Positions 24,552-33,591 of a DNA stretch of 64,000 nucleotides are shown piece by piece. The DNA is from Pseudonocardia sp. SCN 73-27 (GTDB taxonomy: Bacteria; Actinomycetota; Actinomycetes; Mycobacteriales; Pseudonocardiaceae). Every line of letters begins with the position of its first letter. Within the stretch, counting starts at the first letter, position 1. The notes under the pieces were generated by a model. It was not told where the DNA came from. It saw only the letters and a program-made list of their open reading frames with translations, and did no database searches. Location: contig MEGH01000004.1 in NCBI GenBank assembly GCA_001725415.1, positions 223,377 through 287,376 of the forward strand, read 5' to 3'. The position numbers and the translations under genes were made by a program.

Positions 24552-26588
24552 ATGAGCATGATCGGAGTGGACGTCGGCGGGACCTTCACCGACGTCGTAT
24601 CGATCGAGGACGGGGAGATCAAGACCGTCAAGGTCTCCACCGACGTCCGCAACACCCACCTGGCGGTGCTCGAGGGCGCCCGCGAGGCGGGTGTCCAGAA
24701 CGCCACCGTGTTCAACCACGCCAGTACCCACGGCCTCAACGCCGTCATCACCCGTCGCCTGCCCAAGATCGCGTTCCTCACGACGCTGGGTCACCGCGAC
24801 ATCCTGGACATCGGGTCGAGCTACCGCCCGCTCGACGCGCTGACCGACGCCAGCTGGCGCCGCGGCTTCGGCGACGCCATGCGCCCGCTCGTCCCCCGGT
24901 ACCTGCGCCGCGGAATCCGTGAGCGGCTCAAGACCGACGGCAGCGCGCTCATCCCGCTCGACGAGGCCCAGGCCCGCGAGGAGCTCGCCGTCCTGCGCAA
25001 GTGCGGCGTCCAGGGCGTGTCGATCTGCCTGATCAACGCATACGTCAACCCGAGCCACGAGGAGCGGCTGCGCGAGATCGTCCACGAGGAGCTCGGCGCC
25101 GACATCCCGGTGTCGATCTCCAGCGAGACCTCCCCGCTGGCCAAGGAGTGGGCGCGTGCGTCGACCACGACGATCGACGTGTTCATGAAGCTCATCTACG
25201 GCGACTACACGAAGAAGCTGGGCGACGGCCTGCGCGAGCAGGGCTTCTCCGGCGACTTCAACTACGCCAACTGTGCCGCGCAGCTGCTCAACGCCGACAT
25301 CGCGATGGAGCAGCCGTTCGAGATCGTCTTCGCCGGTCCCGCGGCGGGCACGATGGCGAGCGCGCACTTCGGCAAGCTGATCGACCGCGGCAACCTGCTC
25401 TGCGTCGACCTCGGTGGCACCTCGTGCGACATCTCGATGGTCTCGGGCGGCGACCCGTACGTGAACACCACGTTCCTGCTCGAGCACGACCTCATCGTCA
25501 ACGCGCTCTCCAACGAGGTCGAGTCGATCGGTGCCGGTGGCGGCTCGCTGGTCAAGATCGCCCCCAGCGGTGAGGTCCTGGTCGGCCCCGGCTCGGCCGG
25601 CGCGGACCCCGGTCCGGCCTGCTACGGCAAGGGCGGCACCGAACCCGCGACGACCGACACCCTGATCATGATGGGCGTCATCGACCCGAAGACGTTCGCC
25701 GGTGGCCGGATGTCGCTGGACCCCTCGCTCTCGGAGCGGGCGTTCAACGACCTCGACGCCCCGCAGCTCTCGCTGCACCAGCGCGTCAACTACGCCTTCA
25801 ACATCGGCATCAACAACATCGCCGAGGGCGTCACCAACATCGCGATCAAGCACGGTATCGACCCGCGTGACTACAGCCTCGTCGCGTTCGGCGCCGCCGG
25901 TCCGATGCTGCTGCCCGCGTGCCTGGACCTGGTCCACGCCCGCGACGTCATCGTGCCGCCGCACCCGGGCCTGTTCTCCGCGCTGGGCCTGGTCTCCTCC
26001 GACCAGGTGTACGGCGACAGCCGCAGCTCCTACGTGATGCTGGGGCACGACGCGGCCGAGTCGATCAACAAGATCTACGGGCAGATGGAGGAGAAGCTGC
26101 GCGAGCGCTTCGACGACTCCGCCGCCAACGTCGAGTTCGTCCGTTCCATGGACGCCCGCCTCGCGGGTCAGACGTGGGAGACGCCGTTCGTCTCGGTGCC
26201 GTCGGGCACGATCGACGCCGGGAAGGTCGACGAGATGATCGAGACCTTCCACCAGGTCTACGAGTCGCGCGCCGGTAACCGTTTCGACGGTCTCCCGGTG
26301 CAGGCGGTCACCTACCGGGTGGAGGCCGTCATCAAGGTCGACAAGGTCGACTACCCGCGGCTGGAGAAGGGCAACGGCGACGTCCTGACGCCGGAGTCCA
26401 CCTTCGAGCTGCGGTACCTGACCGACGAGCCGGTCACCGCGGGTCGCTACCAGCGGGAGACCTTCAAGGCCGGCGACCGGATCGAGGGCCCCGCGGTCAT
26501 CCACGAGGCGCTCTCCACGACCTTCATGCTGCCCGGCCAGGTTGCCGAGGTCGGCGAGTACGGCGAACTGCGGATCACCAGGGCCTGA
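24552..26588 (+). CDS. HyuA-family (hydantoinase/oxoprolinase A, carboxylase-type) subunit
   Basis: 678 residues, with an N-terminal ATPase-like start (MIGVDVGGTFTDVVSIEDG) and the later VDLGGTSCDISMVSGG phosphate-binding loop. These are the actin/hexokinase-like ATP motifs of the hydantoinase A/oxoprolinase family. The family covers ATP-dependent N-methylhydantoinase, 5-oxoprolinase, caprolactamase, and acetone/acetophenone carboxylase subunits, so the substrate is open. A GAGGAG site lies 10 bp before the ATG. HyuB follows 11 bp later. Confidence 0.92.
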   Translation: MSMIGVDVGGTFTDVVSIEDGEIKTVKVSTDVRNTHLAVLEGAREAGVQNATVFNHASTHGLNAVITRRLPKIAFLTTLGHRDILDIGSSYRPLDALTDASWRRGFGDAMRPLVPRYLRRGIRERLKTDGSALIPLDEAQAREELAVLRKCGVQGVSICLINAYVNPSHEERLREIVHEELGADIPVSISSETSPLAKEWARASTTTIDVFMKLIYGDYTKKLGDGLREQGFSGDFNYANCAAQLLNADIAMEQPFEIVFAGPAAGTMASAHFGKLIDRGNLLCVDLGGTSCDISMVSGGDPYVNTTFLLEHDLIVNALSNEVESIGAGGGSLVKIAPSGEVLVGPGSAGADPGPACYGKGGTEPATTDTLIMMGVIDPKTFAGGRMSLDPSLSERAFNDLDAPQLSLHQRVNYAFNIGINNIAEGVTNIAIKHGIDPRDYSLVAFGAAGPMLLPACLDLVHARDVIVPPHPGLFSALGLVSSDQVYGDSRSSYVMLGHDAAESINKIYGQMEEKLRERFDDSAANVEFVRSMDARLAGQTWETPFVSVPSGTIDAGKVDEMIETFHQVYESRAGNRFDGLPVQAVTYRVEAVIKVDKVDYPRLEKGNGDVLTPESTFELRYLTDEPVTAGRYQRETFKAGDRIEGPAVIHEALSTTFMLPGQVAEVGEYGELRITRA

Positions 26589-26599
26589 GGGAGGACCAG

Positions 26600-28567
26600 A
26601 TGACCGATCTCGGAGTGGGCAAGACCCCCATCAAGGAACTCACCGACGCGGAGTTCGAGGCGCGGTACAACTGCGACCGCTACACCGCCACTGTGCTGTC
26701 GAACCGCATGCGCTACATCGTCGAGCACATGTGCACGAACCTGCTGCACCACGCGTTCTCGCTGATCCTGCGTGACTGGTACGACTTCGCCGCGACGATC
26801 TCGGGCCCGGCGTCGATGAACTACCCGATGTCGACGGTGTCGAACTCCCTGGTGCTGTTCTCCGGCGCCATGGAGCACGCCGTGCGCAACGCGGTGGAGG
26901 AGTACGGCCCGGAGAACCTCAAGCCCGGCGACGTTCTCATGGTCAACGACCCGTACCGGGCCGGCAACCACGTCAACGACATCTGCTTCATCCGGCCGGT
27001 GTTCCACGACGACCAGCTCGTCACGTTCGTCGCACTGCGGGCCCACCAGCTCGACATGGGTGGCATCGTCCCGGCCGGCTTCTCGGCGACCAAGAAGGAC
27101 GTCTACGAGACGGGCCTGGTCATCCCGCCGATGCTGGCCTACGAGAACGACCAGCCGGTGCAGCACTCGTTCCACCTGATCTTCAACAACGCCCGGTACT
27201 GCGCGCTGCTGCTGCCGGACATGATCACGATCTACCAGAACCTGCTGCTCGGCGAGCGGCTGATGAAGGAGAGCTTCGAGCGCTACGGCGTCGACGCCTG
27301 GCTCGGCGCGATCAACTACAGCGTCGACGTCCCGGCCGAGTCGATGGCCGCAGCCATCAAGGCGCTGCCGGACGGCGTGTACGAGGGCAGCGACCTCGTC
27401 GACGCCGACGGCATCGACGACACGCTCGAGTACGAGATCAAGGTCAAGATCACCAAGGCGGGCGAACGCCTGGAGGTCGACTTCTCGGGTACCTCGCAGC
27501 AGGCGCGCACGTCGATCAACGCGGGTGTGTTCGACACGCTCACGGCGACCGGTGTCGCGCTCAAGTACGTCCTCGACCCGAAGACGGCGTTCAACTCGGG
27601 CGCCTACCGCAACGTCGACGTCGTGCTACCCGGAGGGACGATCTGTTCGGCGACGCCGCCGGACGGCCCGGTCTTCCTCTACTGGGAGGCCGCGCAGCCG
27701 GTGCTGCTGGCCATCTTCAAGGCCCTCGAGCCGGCGGTCGGGGAGAACGCGGTCGGTGGCGACTACGGGTCGCTGTCGATCCACAACGGCCACGGTGTGC
27801 TGCCCGACGGGACCCCATGGGTCACGGTGGCGCAGTGCGGTGGTGAACACGGGCCGTGGGGTGCCACCAAGTCCGGTGACGCCGACTCCTACGGCGGCTT
27901 CTACATGGCCAACAACCTGGACCCGGCCACCGAGGCGATCGAGTCCGAGCTGCCGATCGTGGTGCTGCGCAAGGAGTACGTGCCCGACACCGCGGGCGTC
28001 GGCTACAACCGCGGTGGGGCGTCCGTGCTGCGCGACAGCATGTACCTCACCGAAGCTCACCACACGTCGAGCCCGGTGCACACCAAGCGCTCCTCGGGCG
28101 CCGGTGTGCACGGCGGCAAGGACGGTCGCAACGGCGCGACCTGGCTGTTCTCGGCCGAGGGTGGTTTCGACGTGGCCCAGCGCAAGGACCTCATCCCGGT
28201 GCTCGACCCGGAGGCCTACCGCCAGTCGACGCCCGTCTCCGGCATGCTCGACCCGGACACGAAGGCGATCGACGTCGAGAAGGGCGAGTACTTCTGGTTC
28301 GGCGCGAACCCGTTGTGGCACACAAAGTCCAACGACGTGTTCCGCTACATCACCTGTGGCGGCGGCGGCTGGGGCAACCCGTACACCCGCGAGCCGGAGC
28401 GGGTGCTGCGCGACGTCCGTGACGAGTACGTCTCGATCGAGGCCGCCGCGCGCGACTTCGGCGTGATCATCACGGGCGACCCGCAGAAGGACCCGGAGGG
28501 CCTCTCGATCGACGAGGCCGCGACCGACGCCCGCCGCGCGGAGCTGCGCAACGCCGGCATGGCCTGA
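26600..28567 (+). CDS. HyuB-family (hydantoinase/oxoprolinase B) subunit
   Basis: 655 residues with the family's MVNDPYRAGNHVNDICFI block (residues about 113-130) and the later AQCGGEHGPWGATKSGDADS and VGYNRGGASVLRD regions. It pairs with HyuA in a two- or three-subunit ATP-dependent enzyme. The ATG is preceded by GGGAGGA. A strong hairpin terminator follows, so the operon is three genes: small protein, HyuA, HyuB. Confidence 0.92.
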   Translation: MTDLGVGKTPIKELTDAEFEARYNCDRYTATVLSNRMRYIVEHMCTNLLHHAFSLILRDWYDFAATISGPASMNYPMSTVSNSLVLFSGAMEHAVRNAVEEYGPENLKPGDVLMVNDPYRAGNHVNDICFIRPVFHDDQLVTFVALRAHQLDMGGIVPAGFSATKKDVYETGLVIPPMLAYENDQPVQHSFHLIFNNARYCALLLPDMITIYQNLLLGERLMKESFERYGVDAWLGAINYSVDVPAESMAAAIKALPDGVYEGSDLVDADGIDDTLEYEIKVKITKAGERLEVDFSGTSQQARTSINAGVFDTLTATGVALKYVLDPKTAFNSGAYRNVDVVLPGGTICSATPPDGPVFLYWEAAQPVLLAIFKALEPAVGENAVGGDYGSLSIHNGHGVLPDGTPWVTVAQCGGEHGPWGATKSGDADSYGGFYMANNLDPATEAIESELPIVVLRKEYVPDTAGVGYNRGGASVLRDSMYLTEAHHTSSPVHTKRSSGAGVHGGKDGRNGATWLFSAEGGFDVAQRKDLIPVLDPEAYRQSTPVSGMLDPDTKAIDVEKGEYFWFGANPLWHTKSNDVFRYITCGGGGWGNPYTREPERVLRDVRDEYVSIEAAARDFGVIITGDPQKDPEGLSIDEAATDARRAELRNAGMA

Positions 28568-28580
28568 CGGTCCCGTAGAC

Positions 28581-28622
28581 GACGCGGGGCCTGCCGACAA
28601 CGGAGTCGGCCGGCCCCGCGTC
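28581..28622 (+). terminator. two-part hairpin terminator after hyuB
   Basis: Outer arms GACGCGGGGCC and GGCCCCGCGTC (11 bp, perfect) enclose an inner GCCGAC / GTCGGC stem with an AACGGA loop. It begins 14 bp after the hyuB stop. There is no U-tract, as is common in high-GC actinomycetes. Confidence 0.85.
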
Positions 28623-28650
28623 TCCATGTCCGGGTCGGACGGGGGAGCCG

Positions 28651-28827
28651 GTGACGGCTGACCCGGCCTTCGACGCCCTGGCGGACCCCGTCCGGCGGGA
28701 GATCCTCGCCGTGCTGGCCGCGTGCGACGAATGCAGCGCCGGCGCGCTCGCCGAGCAGATCATCTCCGTCGGTCGCACCGCGGTGTCGACGCCGGTACAG
28801 GAGACAACTCGACGAGGAGTTCCTTCC
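28651..28827 (+). pseudogene. truncated ArsR-family regulator remnant, in frame with the next gene
   Basis: The first 46 codons (GTG start with a GGGGGAG site) encode the N-terminal part of an ArsR winged helix: AFDALADPVRREILAVLA, then ECSAGALAEQI and VGRTAVS. It stops just where the recognition helix would continue into the dimerisation region. After about 12 unrelated codons the frame runs without a stop into the acyl-CoA synthetase. It is either a deletion remnant or a real ArsR-ligase chimera; the ribosome site before 28828 favours a remnant. Confidence 0.65.
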
Positions 28828-30345
28828 GTGTTCGATCTCGCTCGCGTGCTCGACCACCACGTCGCCCGCCATCCCGACCGCGAGGTGCTGGTCCAGGGCG
28901 AGCACCGCATCCCCGCGGCCGGGCTGCGCGCCCGGGTCGACGCCGTCGCCTCCGGGCTCGCCGCCCTCGGCGTGCAGCGGGGCGAGGTCGTCGCGCTCCT
29001 GCTCTACAACCACGTCGAGTTCCTGGAGACGGTCCTCGCCGCGGGCCGGCTCGGCGCCGTCGTCCTCCCGCTGAACTACCGGCTCGCCCCCGACGAGTGG
29101 CGCTACATCCTCGACAACGCCGGCACCGTCGTGATCGTCACCGAGGACGAGTTCCGCGAACGCGTCGACACCCTCGCCCCGCGGCTGCCCACGCTGCGGC
29201 ACAAGGTGCTGCTCGGCGCCGACGCCCCCGGCGGCTGGACCGCGTTCGAGACCCTTGCCGCCGACGGGGCCGCCGCAGCCCCGGTGCCGGCCGGGATCGT
29301 CGACGACCAGGACGTCCTCGCCCGGCTCATGTACACCTCCGGCACCACGTCACGGCCGAAGGGCGTGCGGATCACCCACGGCAACGTCGCCTGGAAGAAC
29401 CTGGGGCTGATCGTCGAGCTCGGCCTCACCGCCGACGACACCGTCCTGGTCTGCGGGCCGCTCTACCACTGCGGGGGCCTCGACCTGCCCGGCCTCGCCG
29501 CCTTCCACATGGGCGCACGGCTGGTGCTGCTGCGCTCGTTCGACGCCGTCGGCGTCCTCGACGCGATCGAACAGGAGAAGGTCTCCGTCGTCTGGCTCGC
29601 GCCCGCGATGATGAACGCCGTCCTGCAGGTCCCCGACCTCGCCGACCGCGACACCTCGTCGGTGCGCTGCATCATCGGCGGCGGGGAGAAGATGCCCGAA
29701 CCCGTGGTGCGCCGCATCCTCGAGGCCTTCCCCAACACCTGGTTCGCCGACGCCTACGGGCTCACCGAGACCGTCTCCGGGGACACGTTCCTCGACCGCG
29801 AACACAGCCTTTCCAAGATCGGCTCGGTCGGGCGGCCCATCCCGCACGTCGCGGTCCGGATCGTCGACGAGCAGGGCGCCGACGTCGCGACCGGCGAGGT
29901 GGGGGAGATCGCGCTGCGCGGGCCCAAGGTGTTCGGCGGCTACTGGCGCGACGAGGAGGCCACCGCGCGGGCGATCCGGGACGGCTGGTTCCACACCGGC
30001 GACGTCGGCCGCCTCGACGCCGACGGCTTCCTCTACGTCGAGGACCGGCTCAAGGACATGATCATCTCGGGTGGGGAGAACATCGCCACCCCGGAGGTCG
30101 AGCGCGTCCTCTACGAGCACCCCGCCGTGCTGGAGGCGGCCGTCGTCGGCATGCCCCACGAACGGTGGGGCGAGGTGCCCCGCGCGATCGTGGTGCTGCG
30201 GCCGGGGGAGCAGGCCGACCCCGAGGCGATCCGCGCGTTCTGCCGCGAACGGCTCGCCAAGTTCAAGGTGCCCGTCGCCGTCGACTTCCTCGACGAGCTG
30301 CCCCGGACCCCGTCGGGCAAGGTGCTCAAGCGGGAGCTGCGGTGA
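28828..30345 (+). CDS. AMP-forming acyl-CoA synthetase (505 aa)
   Basis: ANL-superfamily ligase that activates a carboxylic acid via acyl-AMP. Motifs are the P-loop MYTSGTTSRPKGVRITHGN (usual Gly-Arg-Pro is Ser-Arg-Pro), DAYGLTET, GWFHTGDVGRLDADGFLYVE with KDMIISGGENI, and the C-terminal PRTPSGKVLKREL with the adenylation Lys. I place the start at GTG 28828, with AGGAG 8 bp upstream, giving the usual N-terminus (FDLARVLDHHVARHPD). The substrate is not evident; a fatty or aromatic acid is likely. It overlaps the convergent TetR gene by 20 bp. Confidence 0.9.
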   Translation: MFDLARVLDHHVARHPDREVLVQGEHRIPAAGLRARVDAVASGLAALGVQRGEVVALLLYNHVEFLETVLAAGRLGAVVLPLNYRLAPDEWRYILDNAGTVVIVTEDEFRERVDTLAPRLPTLRHKVLLGADAPGGWTAFETLAADGAAAAPVPAGIVDDQDVLARLMYTSGTTSRPKGVRITHGNVAWKNLGLIVELGLTADDTVLVCGPLYHCGGLDLPGLAAFHMGARLVLLRSFDAVGVLDAIEQEKVSVVWLAPAMMNAVLQVPDLADRDTSSVRCIIGGGEKMPEPVVRRILEAFPNTWFADAYGLTETVSGDTFLDREHSLSKIGSVGRPIPHVAVRIVDEQGADVATGEVGEIALRGPKVFGGYWRDEEATARAIRDGWFHTGDVGRLDADGFLYVEDRLKDMIISGGENIATPEVERVLYEHPAVLEAAVVGMPHERWGEVPRAIVVLRPGEQADPEAIRAFCRERLAKFKVPVAVDFLDELPRTPSGKVLKRELR

Positions 30346-31021
30346 CCGCGCCCAGCCGCGGCAGGTCGGGATGCGCCGCCCGGTACCGCGCCGTCTCCTC
30401 CTCGACCGTCGACGGGTCGTACCCGGCCGCGGCGAACCCACGGAACAACGTCGCGCAGTACTGCTGCGACAGGTGCGCGACGTCCCACCGTCCCGTCGGG
30501 CGGACCCATTGGTAGGTGTGGTTGTGCATGTTGAGGAACTGCAGCATGCCGAGGCGCACGTCCATCTCGCGGAACTCGCCCGCCTCGACGGCCGCGGCCA
30601 GCAGCTGCGCGACGACGTCCTCGAACGCGTGCCGCTGGGCCACCAGTGTGGCCTGGTTCTCCGCCGACAGCTGCCGGTAGTCGTGCTCGTAGACCCAGAT
30701 GTGGTCGAGCCGCTGCACGATCTGCTCCAACAGCAGCTCGGAGAGCAGCCGCAGCCGCACGACCGGGCGTACGTCGAGCTCGGCGACCGCGTTGGCCGTG
30801 GCCAGCAACGGGACCAGCACCGCCGACTGGATCTCGACGAGCAGCTGTTCCTTGCTGCCGATGTAGTAGTACAGCGCGCCGCGGGCCAGGCCGACGGCCT
30901 CGCAGATCTCGGTGATCCCGGTCGCGGCGTACCCACGACGGGCGAACAGCTCGGCGGCGGTGTCGATGATCTCCCGGCGCCGCGGCTCGAAGGCCGAGCC
31001 GTGGCCTGGCGGTCGGGGCAT
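30326..31021 (-). CDS. TetR-family regulator (231 aa)
   Basis: The helix-turn-helix at residues about 15-62 (REIIDTAAELFARRGYAATG, EICEAVGLARGALYYYIGSK) is clear TetR. The C-terminal ligand domain includes HIWVYEHDYRQLSAENQ. It is divergent from the SDR-SDR-enoyl-CoA hydratase genes that begin at 31159, which makes these the likely targets. An imperfect CCGG...CCGG repeat near 31033-31045 could be an operator, but it is weak. Confidence 0.9.
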   Translation of the reverse strand: MPRPPGHGSAFEPRRREIIDTAAELFARRGYAATGITEICEAVGLARGALYYYIGSKEQLLVEIQSAVLVPLLATANAVAELDVRPVVRLRLLSELLLEQIVQRLDHIWVYEHDYRQLSAENQATLVAQRHAFEDVVAQLLAAAVEAGEFREMDVRLGMLQFLNMHNHTYQWVRPTGRWDVAHLSQQYCATLFRGFAAAGYDPSTVEEETARYRAAHPDLPRLGAVTAAPA

Positions 31022-31158
31022 CGCTCCTCGCTACCGGTTCCACCGGAGGTTCCGCGGGCACGGTGTGCACGCGTCGGCGATCCTACGCGGCCGGTCCGAC
31101 GGCCAGCGTGTCGTGCGCGAACTCATGCAACTCCACCAGCAGGAAGGTGACCACAGGA

Positions 31159-31908
31159 ATGGCACAGAACGGGATCAGCACAGCCGTCGACCTCACCGGG
31201 CAGGTCGCGATCGTCACCGGCGGCGCACGCGGCATCGGGCAGGCGACGGCGCTCGCGCTGGCCAGGGAGGGCGCCGACATCGTCGTCGGCGACATGCTCG
31301 ACACCGACGAGACCGTGAAGAAGGTGGAGGCGCTGGGCCGCCGGGCCGCCGGGCTGCGCACCGACGTCACCAGCACCGCCGACAACGCCGCCCTGGTCGC
31401 GGCAGCCGTCGACGGGTTCGGCCGCCTCGACGTCCTCGTCACCTGCGCGGGCGTCTACGGCGAGGGTGCACTCGAGGTCGACGCCGACGAGTTCGACCGC
31501 GTCTACGCGATCAACGCCAAGGGCACGTACCTGAGCGTGCAGGCCGCGTGGCCCGCGCTGGAGGACGGCGGCGGGAAGGTCGTGTGCGTCGGCTCGATCG
31601 CGGGCAAGGTCGGCGGCGTGCTCGCCGGCCCGCAGTACGCTGCCAGCAAGGGCGCGGTCCACGCGATGGTGCGGTGGTTCGCCAAGTACGGCGCCTCACG
31701 CGGTGTGCTGGTCAACGGCATCGCGCCCGGGGCCGTCGCCACCGAGATGATCAAGGGCCGCGGCTACCGCGAGTCCGACTGGCCGCTGGGCCGGTTCGCC
31801 GAGCCCGAGGACATGGCCGAGGCCGTCGTCTACCTGGCGGGCCAGGGCTCGAACTTCTTGACGGGCAAGGTGCTGTCGGTCGACGGCGGCCTGCTCCTGC
31901 AGGACTGA
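31159..31908 (+). CDS. short-chain dehydrogenase/reductase (249 aa)
   Basis: Classical SDR: NAD(P)-binding TGGARGIG near residue 20, then a TCAGVYG block where NNAG is usual. The catalytic set appears as CVGSIAGKVGG (Ser) and QYAASKGAV (Tyr-xxx-Lys). The C-terminus ends in the usual VDGGLLLQD. I start at ATG 31159; the longer in-frame ORF upstream is unlikely. It is followed 3 bp later by a second SDR, and both probably act on hydroxyacyl or alcohol intermediates. Confidence 0.9.
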   Translation: MAQNGISTAVDLTGQVAIVTGGARGIGQATALALAREGADIVVGDMLDTDETVKKVEALGRRAAGLRTDVTSTADNAALVAAAVDGFGRLDVLVTCAGVYGEGALEVDADEFDRVYAINAKGTYLSVQAAWPALEDGGGKVVCVGSIAGKVGGVLAGPQYAASKGAVHAMVRWFAKYGASRGVLVNGIAPGAVATEMIKGRGYRESDWPLGRFAEPEDMAEAVVYLAGQGSNFLTGKVLSVDGGLLLQD

Positions 31909-31911
31909 GCG

Positions 31912-32646
31912 GTGGCCGATCCCGACCGGGTCGTCCTGGTCACCGGTGCCGCGGGTGGGCTCGGCGCGGCGGTCGCGCGCCGGCTCGCCGAGCCCGGCAC
32001 GGCGCTGGTGCTGTGCGACCTCTCCGGTTCCGGTCTCTCCGAGGTGGCGGGTTCCCTGGACGTGCCGACCCTGACCCGGGTCGTCGACGTCGGCGACGCC
32101 GTGCAGGTCGACGCGGCCGTCGCCGCCGCGGTCGAGGAGTTCGGCGGGCTGAACGTCATGGTCAACAACGCCGGCGTCATCGCCCCCAACGCCCGCATCC
32201 ACAACCTCACCGCCGCCGACTGGGACCTCCAGGTGCGCGTCAACCTGATGGGCGTCGTCCACGGGATGACCGCGGCGATCCGCGTCATGCGAAAGGCGGG
32301 CGGCGGCTCGATCGTCAACACCGCGTCGGTCGCGGGCCTCACGGCCTGGGCCTACGCGGCGCCCTACTGTGCGACCAAGGCCGCGGTCGTGCACCTGACC
32401 AAGGTCGCGGCCGTCGAGTACGCCAAGGAACGGATCCGGGTCAACTGCGTGTGTCCAGGGACCTTCTCCTCGGGCATGTCCGAGAAGATCCCGCGTGAGG
32501 CGATGGCCGCGCTGGAGGCGAAGCACCCGCTGGGGTTCGGCACCCCCGACGATCTCGCCGGAGCGTTCGCCTACCTCGCCGGCGACGAGTCGCGCTGGAC
32601 GACCGGGGCTGCGATCGTCGTCGACGGCGGTTACGCGGCCCCATGA
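31912..32646 (+). CDS. short-chain dehydrogenase/reductase (244 aa)
   Basis: Second SDR of the pair, with a GTG start 3 bp after the first. Cofactor motif TGAAGGLG, NNAG in MVNNAGVIAPN, catalytic Ser in NTASVAGL, and Tyr/Lys in APYCATKAAV; it ends VDGGYAAP. It resembles FabG-like 3-oxoacyl reductases or beta-hydroxyacyl-CoA dehydrogenases as much as alcohol dehydrogenases. Palindrome copy 4 follows it. Confidence 0.9.
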   Translation: MADPDRVVLVTGAAGGLGAAVARRLAEPGTALVLCDLSGSGLSEVAGSLDVPTLTRVVDVGDAVQVDAAVAAAVEEFGGLNVMVNNAGVIAPNARIHNLTAADWDLQVRVNLMGVVHGMTAAIRVMRKAGGGSIVNTASVAGLTAWAYAAPYCATKAAVVHLTKVAAVEYAKERIRVNCVCPGTFSSGMSEKIPREAMAALEAKHPLGFGTPDDLAGAFAYLAGDESRWTTGAAIVVDGGYAAP

Positions 32647-32656
32647 GAACAAGCCT

Positions 32657-32696
32657 GTGAGTGGCGATGGTCGCCATGACGACCATCGCCGCTGAC
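32657..32696 (+). repeat. palindromic 3'-end element, copy 4 (degenerate)
   Basis: The left arm gtgagtggcgatggtcgc pairs with 32679-32696 with three mismatches; the loop is catg. Flanks GCCTG and CGACC are conserved, giving plus orientation after the rightward SDR gene. It is the only copy whose arms are losing complementarity. Confidence 0.75.
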
Positions 32697-32718
32697 GACC
32701 CCTCCTGGAAGGGCACCC

Positions 32719-33495
32719 ATGAGCATCGAGTTCGACGTCGACGGCGCCGTCGCGACGATCACCATCAACCGTCCCGAGGCCCGCAACAGCCTCGATCCGG
32801 AGCACAACAGCCTGCTCGCCGAGGCCTACCAGCGGTTCCAGGCCGACGACGCGCTGCGGTGCGCGGTGCTGACCGGCGTCGGCAACTCCTTCAGCGCGGG
32901 TGCCGACCTCAAGAAGCTCATCCCCGTCGTGCGTGAGACCGTTCTCGACGACACCGCCGAGCCCTGGGTGATGGGCGGCATGACGATGGTGGCCGAGGCA
33001 GGCAAGCCGATGATCGCCGCGGTCAACGGGCACGCCCTCGCCGGCGGCCTGGAGCTGGCGCTGGCCTGCGACTTCCGGATCTGCGTGCCGCAGGCGACGT
33101 TCGGGCTCGCCGAGGTGCGCTGGGCCATCATCCCCGGGGCCGGTGGGACGCAACGGCTCCCGCGCGCGGTGCCGGTCGGCGTCGCCACCGAGATGATCCT
33201 GACCGGCGACCCGATCGACGCCGACGCCGCGTTGCGCCACGGCCTGGTCAACCGCATCGTGGAACCCGACGAGCTGCTGGGGGAGACGATGCGGGTCGCG
33301 AAGGTGATCGCCTCGCGCGGGCCGGTCGCGGTGCGGGCGGCGAAGGAGGCCATCCAGACCGGGCTGCGCGAGGGCCTGGCCGCCGGGCTGCTCGCCGAGC
33401 AGCGGCTGCTGGCCGAGTGCATGCGCACCGAGGACGCCGCCGAGGGCCCGCGGGCGTTCGCCGAGAAGCGTGAGCCCGTCTACAAGGGCAGGTGA
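32719..33495 (+). CDS. enoyl-CoA hydratase/isomerase (crotonase) family protein
   Basis: 258 residues with the oxyanion-hole segments GVGNSFSAGADLKKL and AAVNGHALAGGLELALACD, and the later Glu-bearing EVRWAIIPGAGGTQRLPR, as in true enoyl-CoA hydratases. An AAGGGCACCC stretch, not a strong ribosome site, precedes the ATG. It follows two SDR genes and fits beta-oxidation-type processing of the acid activated by the acyl-CoA synthetase upstream. Confidence 0.9.
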   Translation: MSIEFDVDGAVATITINRPEARNSLDPEHNSLLAEAYQRFQADDALRCAVLTGVGNSFSAGADLKKLIPVVRETVLDDTAEPWVMGGMTMVAEAGKPMIAAVNGHALAGGLELALACDFRICVPQATFGLAEVRWAIIPGAGGTQRLPRAVPVGVATEMILTGDPIDADAALRHGLVNRIVEPDELLGETMRVAKVIASRGPVAVRAAKEAIQTGLREGLAAGLLAEQRLLAECMRTEDAAEGPRAFAEKREPVYKGR

Positions 33496-33533
33496 GCGCT
33501 GGCGGTCACGCCGTCCCCGATCTACCCTGTTTC

Positions 33534-33552
33534 ATAGACCGATCGTTACACA
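33534..33552. promoter_or_regulatory. candidate promoter/TetR-type operator before the monooxygenase gene
   Basis: The stretch around 33530-33560 is markedly less GC-rich than its surroundings (ttcatagaccgatcgttac). It holds CGATCGTTAC at 33540-33549. The same ten bases occur in the operator at 53744-53759 next to a TetR gene. It lies about 45 bp before the monooxygenase start, so it probably overlaps its promoter. Confidence 0.5.
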
Positions 33553-33591
33553 AAACTCGTTCCGGCCCGGGCGTCGGAGACGGAGAGCGCG

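Noticed and set aside
20591-24781. Minus-strand 1396-codon ORF covering the CoA-transferase and PucR region
   Set aside because: Only the last 416 codons match a family. The upstream part is antisense to PucR and HyuA.
28651-30345. Designed ArsR-acyl-CoA synthetase fusion as the primary reading
   Set aside because: A ribosome site and a family-like N-terminus at 28828 make a separate synthetase start more likely; the fusion remains an alternative.
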